NCBI GenBank assembly: GCA_017613855.1
Contig: JAGACY010000335.1
Span: forward strand, 1-7,398
Source: Pseudomonadota bacterium
GTDB lineage: Bacteria; Myxococcota; Bradymonadia; UBA4248
Length of the DNA: 7,398 bases
Reading direction: 5' to 3'
Shown here: in pieces, positions 1 to 6,223 of the stretch
Numbering within the stretch: the first letter of the stretch is position 1
Layout: each line of letters opens with the position of its first letter
Translations under genes and position numbers: made by a program
The notes under the pieces: model-generated
The model's database searches: none
What the model was told of the DNA's origin: nothing
What the model saw: the letters and a program-made list of their open reading frames with translations, nothing else

Positions 1-400
1 ATTCGTTGGAATTGTTATCAATTTTAAGAAAAGATCCGAAAGTGCTATCGCCATTCGGGCGATTATCGACAATGGATAGGTGAAGATTCTTTTTATCAAA
101 GCTTTTGGGTGTAGTGTCTTGAAAACGTTGTTTATATTGAACCTGGATATGATCTTTATCAATTGTTACAATGGTTTTGGCATACAATCTGGCAAGACCG
201 CCAATGAACAGAATCAAACCGATAAAAAATACGAGCCCGAATCCGAGATAGAGTACGGTGTGATCGTTACTCGTGCATGTATGATAGTTGTGAGGAACAT
301 GCTTTCCAAAATCTGAAAAGCATTGGTCACTGCCCACCCCCATATACAGCAACAGGCAGACAATTCCTCCAAAAAGCAGCAGGAACGTTCCCAGAATCAT
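1..400 (-). CDS. Two-helix membrane protein, 3' end cut off by the window edge
   Basis: The first 133 residues are visible and the frame stays open to the left edge, so the C-terminus is missing. The protein starts at an ATG with an in-frame TAA 24 bases upstream, so there is no earlier ATG. Residues 1-20 form a hydrophobic helix beginning MILGTFLLLF, and residues 48-70 form a second one rich in Gly, Phe, Leu and Ile. The loop between them (about 21-47) contains Cys27 and Cys42, which could form a disulfide if the loop is extracytoplasmic. After the second helix comes a polar segment alternating beta-like stretches (TIVTIDKDHIQVQYK), resembling small bacterial membrane proteins with a cytoplasmic PH-like or DUF3592-like fold; that resemblance is only an impression. 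It lies 21 bases after the small ORF at 422-544 and is probably co-transcribed with it. No clear Shine-Dalgarno is seen. I do not recognise a specific family. Confidence 0.75.
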   Translation of the reverse strand, partial: MILGTFLLLFGGIVCLLLYMGVGSDQCFSDFGKHVPHNYHTCTSNDHTVLYLGFGLVFFIGLILFIGGLARLYAKTIVTIDKDHIQVQYKQRFQDTTPKSFDKKNLHLSIVDNRPNGDSTFGSFLKIDNNSNE

Positions 401-421
401 TTTTGCATCTTTATTATGATT

Positions 422-544
422 TTAAATGATGATGGTTTTGTCATCTTCCTGTGTAATTTCTAAATCGTCGGGCGGGGATGCAAGCAAATCATGTAAAAGG
501 TTGGCATCCGCAGGGGATTGCTCATTATGATTGGATTCGTTCAT
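422..544 (-). CDS. Possible 40-aa acidic small protein
   Basis: This short ORF begins at an ATG just after the terminator at 568-610 and reads MNESNHNEQSPADANLLHDL and onward, ending in DDKTIII. It is acidic (many Asp and Glu), has no membrane helix and no Cys. It ends 21 bases before the start of the membrane protein at 400, in the same direction, which is what a two-gene operon would look like. Against it: only about 24 bases separate its ATG from the terminator hairpin, there is no recognisable ribosome binding site, and no promoter is obvious. It could instead be part of an untranslated leader of the downstream gene. Function unknown. Confidence 0.42.
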   Translation of the reverse strand: MNESNHNEQSPADANLLHDLLASPPDDLEITQEDDKTIII

Positions 545-567
545 TGTATAAACAACCGTTTGATTGG

Positions 568-610
568 TATTAAAAAACGCGGTTGGCTAAACCAACCGCG
601 TTTTTTAATA
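568..610. terminator. Bidirectional rho-independent terminator
   Basis: A perfect 19-bp inverted repeat (568-586 and 592-610) flanks a 5-base loop CTAAA. The core stem is CGCGGTTGG/CCAACCGCG, with a six-A tract on the left and a six-T tract on the right. Each strand therefore has a GC-rich stem followed by a U run. On the minus strand it lies 17 bases past the stop of the gene at 627-3107 and would end that transcript. It would equally stop any plus-strand transcription arriving from the left. Confidence 0.93.
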
Positions 611-626
611 GGGTTTGAATCAGGTT

Positions 627-3107
627 TTACGTTTCACCGTAACGAACTTTTTCGCGTTCGATCGATTCATGCATGAGTTCGACGACTTTTTCGCAGATGG
701 TGTCGAAGATATAATCGACGTCGTAAGTTGGACGTGAACCCACGGTATCTTTCTTTGCCTGGCCGGTCGCATTCTGCATGACATTTTTGCTGGCAGCTTT
801 TCCGGAAGCATCTTTTTCGAGTGCGAGTGACATGTTGCTGCCCGTACCAAAAGCTTGTTTAACGCGCGCTTCCATGGTTTCTGCGGCCTGCTCTTTGGAT
901 TCGACAGAGTCGCCGGAATTGAAGTGAGAGGTATGCAGGATTTCGTGTGCGAGCAAACCGAGTCCTTCAGGCGTGGAATAATCGAGTTTGTTCTGACCGA
1001 GGAAGATGCTCTTGCCGAGGGTGAATGCGTGTGCTCCCATGGCTTCGGAAGCCATGGCAGCGATGGGGCCGGAGTAAACCTTGATGGTAGAAAGATCGAA
1101 ACCGAGGAATGGAGAGAGTTTGTCCTGAACCGATTTAGGAAGCGGATTGCCTTCGGATTTGAGGGATGCGGAAATTGACCCCTGGCTCAGACGGCCTGTC
1201 TGTACGAGATCCTTAGGTGCACTTGAGAGTCGGCGTGTATCCCTGCGGCTGTCGACCCAGTCGGAAACGATATCGGCAACGCGTTCGCGAGGATTGTCTG
1301 TATTGCGAACTTTTTGATTTGGCTCATTGGCAACGTTGGAAACTTTGTCACTCTGACGGCCGGAGGTTGAATTGCCGAATTCATTTTCGATGAGTTTGAC
1401 CAATTCGAGGTTGGCATCCCGCAGATTGAGATCGCTGTATGCTTTTCTGAGTGGTGTGCCGTCATTCTTTTTAAGTTTGACGCCTGCAACGCGATAGATG
1501 GAGGGGAGCAATGCACTGGTTTTGGCATCATCCTTATTGAATCGAACGCGTTTGAAGAGCGGTTGTGCGGAGGCTTCATCGAGCTGTGCTCTCTGGACCG
1601 CGAATCCCATATCGGCGCGAACCGAAGGCATATAGGCGAGTTGTTTGATATCGTGCATCAGACGGTTGGAACGCTTGGCAGTTTCGCTCTGAATGGTAGG
1701 AATGGCCGTGGCATTCGGCGTCGTTTGATCGGCAATCTGCAGTGCACGCTGAGCATTTTTGGCGTGTTCGCTGCCGGCGGTGGGGGCATAAAAACCAACA
1801 TCACCGGAGGATGCGCTTTGCATCAGCTGACGGATACGCTGAACATTATTCTGAGCATTGATATAAGCCTGCGATGGAGCGGCAGCTTCGAATACCGGCG
1901 TGGGAACTTCGAAATCGAGTGCTTTGAGCAGATCGGAAGCCGCAGGCTGATATTCGCGTGTGGTCTCGAACTGCATGCGTTTTTGTTCGTACATCATGCG
2001 GGCATCGAGCAACTGAGCTTCTGCTGTGACTTCAGGGGCAGAACTGCTGTTCTCATTTGAGAGTGCTTCGAGCATACCGGCTCTGAGTCGGATGCGTTCC
2101 ATTTCGCTGATGGATTGGCGAACAGCATCGTTATCGGCTGCATGGGATTTGAGGGCATCCATGGCATCGTGTGCGCGATCGGACAGTGAACGCCCGGAAG
2201 TCTCGTTGATATGGCCGGTTGCATTGGCAAGAATGGCGGCAGCCTCTGGATCCTGAGACAGATTGGAGGCGGCAACTGCAGCTTTGAATGCGCGGATGAG
2301 GCGTGCATTTTCCTGGGCGATGAGGTTTTGACTCGCTTCGCGGATGCTTGCTTCGGCACGTTTGACTTCTTCTCTTTGTGCATTTTCGCGGCGTGCCTGC
2401 TCAACTTTGCTGGAGAGCTGCTGTACATATTCTTTCGAAACTTTGAGGGCATCCAGCTCGGTTTTCATATTTGCCCGAATTGTCTGGAGCTTTGCTTGCT
2501 CGATGGAGGCTTTGACAGATTCGGCATTTTGTGCGAGCGTATGTTCGAAGCCCTGGACATCGCGCATTTCGGGTTCGAGTGCTTTTTGGCGCTGAGCAAT
2601 CTCATTGAGGAGATCAGACTGAAGTGCCTGTGATTCCTGTTCGATTTCCGAGACGGAATTGGCGAGTTCGATGTTGCCCAGCCAGACGCTGTCGGACATG
2701 CGATTTTGCAGGCTGCGTGCGGTTTCGAGCGCATCCTGTACATTCGAATTGGCCAGATGTGCAATGGCCCCCTGGACGATTTCGAGATGGCGGCTGTCCC
2801 ATGTTCCGCGTTCCTGATCGAGCATACGTTCGGCCAGTGCTTTGTAATTGCGGTTGAGTACTTCGTCGCGCTGCGATTGGATTGTCGGACGCAGTGGCAT
2901 CACGGCTTTTGACGCGAGTGTGCTGCGGATTTCAGCAATACCCGCACGGACGGCCTGGTCATCGAATGTTCCGTTTTGGTAACCCAAAAGCAGGCGGTCT
3001 GCAGCCTGGTTCAACGTGACAACATCGGCCGTATCCTGGGATGAACGGCGAATGTCTTCGCGAAGCGTATTCAGAGCTGCCATGATTTCTGTCTGATTGC
3101 GTTCCAT
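627..3107 (-). CDS. Large coiled-coil protein with C-terminal eCIS_core (DUF4157) metallopeptidase-like domain
   Basis: The 826-residue protein starts at the ATG preceded by GAGGGA; a longer start 20 codons upstream has no binding site. There is no signal peptide or membrane helix. Residues 1-430 are almost entirely helical and rich in Ala, Gln, Glu and Arg, with heptad-like coiled coil strongest at about 150-275. Residues 430-650 are mixed and polar. Residues about 655-730 match the eCIS_core/DUF4157 family: PLPKSVQDKLSPFLGFDLS, then IKVYSG, GAHAFTLGKSIFLG and LLAHEILH. The HEILH motif (residues 721-725) supplies two predicted zinc-binding His and the catalytic Glu; Glu739 may be the third ligand. 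The last 35 residues form a separate helix (FDTICEKVVELMHESIEREK), as in short tails seen on other proteins of this class. The family is known for association with extracellular contractile injection systems and their cargo. No injection gene is nearby, so a cargo role is inference; an orphan protease or structural protein is possible. Confidence 0.88.
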   Translation of the reverse strand: MERNQTEIMAALNTLREDIRRSSQDTADVVTLNQAADRLLLGYQNGTFDDQAVRAGIAEIRSTLASKAVMPLRPTIQSQRDEVLNRNYKALAERMLDQERGTWDSRHLEIVQGAIAHLANSNVQDALETARSLQNRMSDSVWLGNIELANSVSEIEQESQALQSDLLNEIAQRQKALEPEMRDVQGFEHTLAQNAESVKASIEQAKLQTIRANMKTELDALKVSKEYVQQLSSKVEQARRENAQREEVKRAEASIREASQNLIAQENARLIRAFKAAVAASNLSQDPEAAAILANATGHINETSGRSLSDRAHDAMDALKSHAADNDAVRQSISEMERIRLRAGMLEALSNENSSSAPEVTAEAQLLDARMMYEQKRMQFETTREYQPAASDLLKALDFEVPTPVFEAAAPSQAYINAQNNVQRIRQLMQSASSGDVGFYAPTAGSEHAKNAQRALQIADQTTPNATAIPTIQSETAKRSNRLMHDIKQLAYMPSVRADMGFAVQRAQLDEASAQPLFKRVRFNKDDAKTSALLPSIYRVAGVKLKKNDGTPLRKAYSDLNLRDANLELVKLIENEFGNSTSGRQSDKVSNVANEPNQKVRNTDNPRERVADIVSDWVDSRRDTRRLSSAPKDLVQTGRLSQGSISASLKSEGNPLPKSVQDKLSPFLGFDLSTIKVYSGPIAAMASEAMGAHAFTLGKSIFLGQNKLDYSTPEGLGLLAHEILHTSHFNSGDSVESKEQAAETMEARVKQAFGTGSNMSLALEKDASGKAASKNVMQNATGQAKKDTVGSRPTYDVDYIFDTICEKVVELMHESIEREKVRYGET

Positions 3108-3116
3108 ATTTCCCTC
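3108..3116 (-). promoter_or_regulatory. Ribosome binding site fixing the eCIS_core gene start
   Basis: Reading the minus strand, GAGGGA stands just upstream of the ATG at 3107 (GAGGGAAAT then ATG). The alternative in-frame ATG at 3167 has no purine-rich block before it. The extra 20 residues it would add (MWFLRNHAIF and on) do not resemble the rest of the protein, so the shorter form is preferred. Confidence 0.65.
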
Positions 3117-3310
3117 AATTGATGATGAATGACTCTGAAAAATGGCGTGATTTCTTAAAAACCACAAAATTCTGAACCTTGTTATGCAAGATCAAATCCT
3201 GCGAAGATCATTTTTTTTAGGTGAACCGGACTGGTCATCTTTGAGGGAACAGAGGCGAGTTTTTGTGTGAGTTTTCGGGCTATCCTGAGGAATTGTCTGT
3301 ATTTGGGGCG
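3108..3310. other. Non-coding spacer upstream of the eCIS_core gene
   Basis: This stretch should contain the promoter of the minus-strand gene that starts at 3107, but I see no pair of -35/-10 boxes good enough to mark. It has an eight-T run near 3211-3218 and is more AT-rich than the hairpin region next to it. An open minus-strand frame crosses it and the hairpins (3182-3466), but it lacks a binding site and its first half is made of hairpin sequence. I treat it as non-coding. Confidence 0.5.
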
Positions 3311-3475
3311 CGTGCTATCGGCTTTGCCGATACGCACGGCGCGCACAGCTATTTCGCGGTGCGAAATACGCTGTGCCTCTTTGGGGATGCACCCCCCAAA
3401 AAAAAATGCGCCGTATTGCCGCAGGCAATAGGCGCATGGCCGCAAGCGTATGGGGCTTTGCCCCATAGCTGCGGC
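3311..3475. repeat. Cluster of four imperfect hairpins of one shared design, two in each orientation (REP/BIME-like)
   Basis: Four hairpins follow closely: 3311-3338, 3343-3376, 3406-3437 and 3439-3475. Each has a 3-base loop, a 5-6 base upper stem, a TA step, and one unpaired base next to that TA. In hairpins 1 and 2 the unpaired base is a C in the 3' arm (GCTAT pairs with ATACGC). In hairpins 3 and 4 it is a G in the 5' arm, so on the minus strand they look like hairpins 1 and 2. Stem sequences otherwise differ between units but remain paired, so the structure rather than the sequence is shared. The two pairs converge on a centre (3377-3405) holding GGGGATGCACCCC and an A9 tract. The arrangement is like REP elements paired in BIMEs, mobilised in other bacteria by TnpA-type transposases; no transposase is in the window. 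Confidence 0.8.
3398..3437 (-). terminator. Probable rho-independent terminator formed by hairpin 3
   Basis: On the minus strand the hairpin with arms ATGCGCC and GGCGCAT (3406-3437) runs straight into nine T residues (complement of the A tract at 3398-3406). This is standard terminator form. It would back up the weaker hairpin at 3492-3504 in ending transcription from the DJ-1-family gene, and would insulate the eCIS_core gene from it. Confidence 0.7.
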
Positions 3476-3483
3476 AACAAAAC

Positions 3484-3504
3484 AAAGAAAACCCCATGGT
3501 GGGG
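3484..3504 (-). terminator. Weak terminator hairpin after the DJ-1-family gene
   Basis: Ten bases past the stop codon at 3515, the minus strand reads CCCC, a 5-base loop ACCAT, GGGG, then TTTTCTTTG. The stem has only 4 GC pairs and can be extended by flanking A/T pairs (GAAAACCCC on the plus strand against GGGGAAAA is a partial match only). It is plausible but weaker than the hairpin at 3398-3437. Confidence 0.5.
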
Positions 3505-3514
3505 AAAAATGACC

Positions 3515-4072
3515 TCAGGGGAGTCGGAGGCCCGGAAGGAGTTTGGGGGGCAGTTCACCGAGCAATTTTTCGACGAGTGCCAGCGACCATGGCATGGCGC
3601 AGCCTGCGGAACGGCCGGTGACCAATGCACCGTCCGTGACGGTGGGAACATCCTGTGCCGGGTGGGAGATGCGGTCCCAGATACAGGGATGACAGGTAAA
3701 TTCGCGCCCCTCGAGCAGACCGAGACGGTCAAAGACGAGCGGTGCCGCGCAGACTGCCGCTAAAATGGCATTTTTCTTATGCATGATGCGCACGATTTCC
3801 AGAAGCTGCTCGCTTTTGAGCATGTTTTCGACGCCGTGCATGCCGCCGGGCAGTGCCAGTACCGAATAATCGTCAGGATTGATGCGGGAAAGCTGTGTGT
3901 CTGCTTCGATGGGGATGGCATGAGAACCCATGACTGCGGTGCTTTGATCGAGCGTGGCTGTCGTGACCTTAATTTCGGCACGCCTCAGGATATCGATAGC
4001 GGTGACGGCTTCGATTTCTTCAAATCCGGGCGACAATACAACGAGGACATGATGCAGGTCGGGTGTTGCCAT
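3515..4072 (-). CDS. DJ-1/PfpI (ThiJ/YajL) family protein
   Basis: The 185-residue length is normal for the DJ-1 branch. The N-terminal strand and loop VLVVLSPGFEEIEAV lead to Glu21, the position of DJ-1 Glu18. ALPGG (residues 73-77) forms the glycine-rich turn. The nucleophile elbow AAVCAAP carries Cys108, and FTCHP places His128 where DJ-1 has His126. TDGALVTGRSAG (147-157) is the conserved strand near the C-terminus. Members are cytoplasmic and have been described as oxidative-stress proteins, chaperones, and glyoxalase III or protein deglycase enzymes acting on methylglyoxal adducts; the exact activity here cannot be told from sequence. The start is supported by AAGGAG five bases before the ATG. 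Its 5' flank is made of a heptamer repeat array (4088-4122), so its promoter must lie in or beyond the array. It is transcribed alone, divergent from the gene at 4290. Confidence 0.93.
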   Translation of the reverse strand: MATPDLHHVLVVLSPGFEEIEAVTAIDILRRAEIKVTTATLDQSTAVMGSHAIPIEADTQLSRINPDDYSVLALPGGMHGVENMLKSEQLLEIVRIMHKKNAILAAVCAAPLVFDRLGLLEGREFTCHPCIWDRISHPAQDVPTVTDGALVTGRSAGCAMPWSLALVEKLLGELPPKLLPGLRLP

Positions 4073-4087
4073 GATGGCTCCTTATAT

Positions 4088-4122
4088 AATGAAGAATGAA
4101 CAATGGAAAATGAACAATGGAG
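4088..4122. repeat. Degenerate heptamer tandem repeat, five units
   Basis: Five consecutive 7-bp units of the form AATGRAN (AATGAAG, AATGAAC, AATGGAA, AATGAAC, AATGGAG) lie with no gaps. The array begins five bases beyond the ribosome binding site of the DJ-1-family gene. The period and the leading AAT match the arrays at 6025-6059 and 6064-6153. Confidence 0.85.
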
Positions 4123-4223
4123 AGTACACTTGTAACAGCCTTTTGTTTTATCTCCGGTTGAACATATTCGTAAGCCTGGATGATTTCTTTCCTCTCTTCC
4201 CATTCGAATCGGTGAATAGGGGA

Positions 4224-4252
4224 TTGAATCTGCCTTCTGAATGCGTTTTAAT
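4224..4252 (+). promoter_or_regulatory. Sigma70-like promoter for the TPR/propeller gene
   Basis: TTGAAT (4224-4229) and TTTAAT (4247-4252) are separated by exactly 17 bases. They match the housekeeping consensus at 4 of 6 and 5 of 6 positions. Transcription would begin near 4259, leaving a leader of about 30 bases that includes the ribosome binding site at 4273-4279. This is a prediction from sequence only. Confidence 0.5.
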
Positions 4253-4272
4253 CGGATTGGGGGAATTCAGCA

Positions 4273-4279
4273 AGGAGGG
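4273..4279 (+). promoter_or_regulatory. Ribosome binding site fixing the TPR/propeller gene start
   Basis: AGGAGGG is a near-perfect Shine-Dalgarno. The in-frame GTG at 4281 is only 1-2 bases away, too close, while the ATG at 4290 is 10-11 bases away and begins a proper signal peptide. The open frame continues up to 4071, but that part has no signal and overlaps the heptamer array and predicted promoter. Confidence 0.7.
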
Positions 4280-4289
4280 AGTGACCGCG

Positions 4290-5987
4290 ATGCATTTTAG
4301 TCTTAAAATTATTTGCTGCAGCCTGTGTTTTGCATGGGGCTTGTTCGTTCCGGCAGCCTTGTGTGCACAGGATATTTCGAATCAGAATGCGGTTCTGCTT
4401 GCGGATAATGTGCATAAGGCCAAGGCAAATGCAGATCAGTCCAAAAAGGCAAAAAAAAAGACTGACAAAAAAACTGCCAAATCCGCAGAAAAACTGTCGA
4501 TGGAAGAATTCGGGAAACGCATTCTCGAGGCAGTGCATCGCGATCAGTATGCTTCTGCACTCGTTTATTGCGAGCAGGCAATGGGTGCGATGGATAACAA
4601 AACGGACGAAGATACGCGATTTCGCATCATGTCTGTATGTTTTGAATTATACGACAAGAATGGCAAATCCGAAGAAGCGCTGGCACTTGGTGAAAAAATC
4701 AAGCCGATGATTCACGATGCGCGTGTTGCGGAGTCCTATTGTTTTTCGGAGGCAACGCTTTTGACAAAGCTTCATCGGTGGTCCGAGGCACGTCAAAAGT
4801 ATGCGGAATGTCCAGGTACGAGTGATGAAGGCAGGGGCGTGGTCGAGAGCAATGTGGCAGAGCTTTATATGATCGAAGGGGATTGTGAAAATGCGGTTTC
4901 GATGTATCGTCAATCGATAGTGCACAATCCCGAGAATCCTCATGCGTATTTCGGGCTGGCCTCGGCACTTTCGCGTCTGGAGCGCTGGGATGAAGCGCAT
5001 GCGGTTTTTTTGGACGGGGTGGAACAGGATCCCAAGTTTAGCTTTCTGAAGAGCGCTTTTTTTGAACCTGCCTGTGAAAATGATTATCAGACCGGGTACA
5101 GGTTGTATGAACTTGGGCAGTGGGAACAGGCTATTTTTTATCTGGATCGCTATGTCGCCGCCGAGATGCGCCAGCCCTACCGGGATAAAGCGCGTGCATT
5201 GGTGAGTCGCCTGAAGGAGGGGAAAAAGCCTTTGGCAGCGACTTATCCAGTCTTGCTCGATTCCGTCCGTTCAATAGCGGTCGATGATTTGGGGGAAGTA
5301 TATGCGTTTTCGGTTCTCGTTCGGGAAACGGCAGAACAGTTCGAAACGCAGATTTGGACGCTCGATGTAGCGAATGAGCGTGCTCAAATGCGACTGTCTA
5401 TGCCCGGTGAAATTATTTCGGATATGGCATTTGTGCCGGGGAGCCGGACACTCAGGATGCTTGGGCCAAAGCATAGGTATGAGCTCGAACTCGAACATCC
5501 AGAAAATGGCTATTTTATTTATGATAACTCGGAACATGTGTTTGCGCTCAATCTGATGTCCGGTGGGGATGATGTACTCAGCGTCAATGGACATGGTCAG
5601 TTGATCATCGCTCCGTGGCTCAATCCTTATCTTGAAATTCCGATTGTCGAGGTTCCGTTGGAGACTAAACGCCTTAGGTTGACTTCAGATCACAAAAAAA
5701 TGGCTCTGACGACGACGCTCAAAACGCTTCTCGTGGGTATTGAAGAAGATCGCATCCTTAAAGCGTTTACGCCTCTGATGGATGTCAGTGCTATTGCCGT
5801 GCATCCCAATAAAAATCTCTATGCTTTAGGAATTCAGAGTGGTGTTTTGCTCGTTGACGAAACAGGAAACGTGAAGAACCTGTATGGTTCGTCTTCGGGG
5901 GGCGTTCAGGCTGTGGCCTTCATCGGCAATGGAGATCGGTTGGCTGTGTTGACCGAACATCTTCTGGAAATTTGGCATATTGAGTGA
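4290..5987 (+). CDS. Exported TPR protein with C-terminal beta-propeller-like domain
   Basis: The 565-residue protein starts with a Sec signal peptide (MHFSLKIICC then a hydrophobic core), probably cut near ALC-AQD at residues 25-26. The residue before the Cys is Leu, so it is not a typical lipobox. A Lys/Ala-rich linker follows (about 42-68). Residues about 71-310 are helical TPR-type repeats; the clearest are 186-213 (VESNVAELYMIEGDCENAVS) and 219-247 (AYFGLASALSRLERWDEAHA), with NPENP between them. Residues about 325-565 are predominantly beta strand in short repeats, such as VRSIAVDDLGEVYAF, ISDMAFVPGS, VSAIAVHPNKNLYAL and VQAVAFIGNGDRLAVL, ending LLEIWHIE. This is the pattern of WD40-like blades, though no strict WD repeat and perhaps only four or five blades can be seen. 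It is probably periplasmic, where TPR and propeller surfaces usually bind partners. Function is unknown. A strong ribosome binding site and likely promoter precede it. Confidence 0.85.
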   Translation: MHFSLKIICCSLCFAWGLFVPAALCAQDISNQNAVLLADNVHKAKANADQSKKAKKKTDKKTAKSAEKLSMEEFGKRILEAVHRDQYASALVYCEQAMGAMDNKTDEDTRFRIMSVCFELYDKNGKSEEALALGEKIKPMIHDARVAESYCFSEATLLTKLHRWSEARQKYAECPGTSDEGRGVVESNVAELYMIEGDCENAVSMYRQSIVHNPENPHAYFGLASALSRLERWDEAHAVFLDGVEQDPKFSFLKSAFFEPACENDYQTGYRLYELGQWEQAIFYLDRYVAAEMRQPYRDKARALVSRLKEGKKPLAATYPVLLDSVRSIAVDDLGEVYAFSVLVRETAEQFETQIWTLDVANERAQMRLSMPGEIISDMAFVPGSRTLRMLGPKHRYELELEHPENGYFIYDNSEHVFALNLMSGGDDVLSVNGHGQLIIAPWLNPYLEIPIVEVPLETKRLRLTSDHKKMALTTTLKTLLVGIEEDRILKAFTPLMDVSAIAVHPNKNLYALGIQSGVLLVDETGNVKNLYGSSSGGVQAVAFIGNGDRLAVLTEHLLEIWHIE

Positions 5988-6024
5988 GCAATTGGGAGTG
6001 CAAGACTAAAGGGCGAGTCTGATT

Positions 6025-6059
6025 AATTCGAAATTCGAAATTCGGAATGCGGAATTGTT
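6025..6059. repeat. Degenerate heptamer array, AATKCGN type, five units
   Basis: Five 7-bp units in strict register: AATTCGA twice, AATTCGG, AATGCGG and AATTGTT. It joins the tail of the first longer repeat copy and is followed by four T residues before the next array. Confidence 0.85.
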
Positions 6060-6063
6060 TTTT

Positions 6064-6091
6064 AATTCGCAATGCGCAATGCGCAATTGGG
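6064..6091. repeat. Degenerate heptamer array, AATKCGC type, four units
   Basis: Units are AATTCGC, AATGCGC twice and AATTGGG, the last being the start of the second longer repeat copy. The register is exact. AATGCGC/GCGCAATT segments are partly self-complementary with their neighbours, so small hairpins could form. Confidence 0.85.
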
Positions 6092-6118
6092 ATGCAAAAC
6101 TAAAGGACGACGCTGATT

Positions 6119-6153
6119 AATGCGTAATGCGTAATTCGCAATGCGCAATTGGG
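6119..6153. repeat. Degenerate heptamer array, AATKCGN type, five units
   Basis: Units are AATGCGT twice, AATTCGC, AATGCGC and AATTGGG. The last three bridge into the third copy of the longer repeat. The same order of unit variants (ATT-type, ATG-type, then AATTGGG) as in 6064-6091 suggests duplication of a block. Confidence 0.85.
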
Positions 6154-6223
6154 ATGCAAAACTAAAGGGGAACTCTGAAGCTAAAATAACTAACATTCTT
6201 TAGGAATAACCTTGAGAATACCC

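Larger units (their letters stand above)
5988..6180. repeat. Three copies of a longer repeat unit built around heptamers
   Basis: The unit is AATTGGG(A)TGCAAAACTAAAGG plus a variable tail such as CGACGCTGATTAA. It begins at 5990, 6085 and 6147. The first copy is diverged (GGGAGTGCAAGACTAAAGGG), and the third ends in a different tail (GGAACTCTGAAG). Copies 2 and 3 share 32 identical bases (6075-6106 and 6137-6168) at a 62-base distance. The first copy follows directly on the stop codon of the TPR/propeller gene. No ORF or clear terminator is seen here. Confidence 0.85.

Noticed and set aside
80..316. Plus-strand 78-codon frame
   Set aside because: It lies opposite the minus-strand membrane protein, whose two hydrophobic helices and clean start are better evidence of coding.
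1563..2633. Several plus-strand frames of 76-165 codons
   Set aside because: They are antisense to the long coiled-coil gene and are Cys-rich, low-sense translations typical of shadow frames.
3108..3167. Longer start for the eCIS_core protein at 3167
   Set aside because: No ribosome binding site, and the ATG at 3107 has GAGGGA just upstream and begins a more family-like sequence.
3392..3406. C6-A9 tract as a phase-variable homopolymer
   Set aside because: It is not inside a gene, and the A tract is better explained as the U run of a minus-strand terminator.
3182..3466. Minus-strand 94-codon open frame in the spacer
   Set aside because: Its first half is translated hairpin-repeat sequence, there is no ribosome binding site, and no family is recognisable. 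The last 40 codons look somewhat protein-like, so a gene remnant cannot be fully excluded.
3311..3475. Integron attC sites
   Set aside because: The hairpins have extrahelical bases, but lack the GTTRRRY/RYYYAAC ends and there are no cassettes or integrase.
4071..4289. In-frame upstream extension of the TPR/propeller protein, including GTG at 4281
   Set aside because: The extension overlaps the heptamer array and predicted promoter, and would bury the signal peptide. The GTG is too close to the Shine-Dalgarno.
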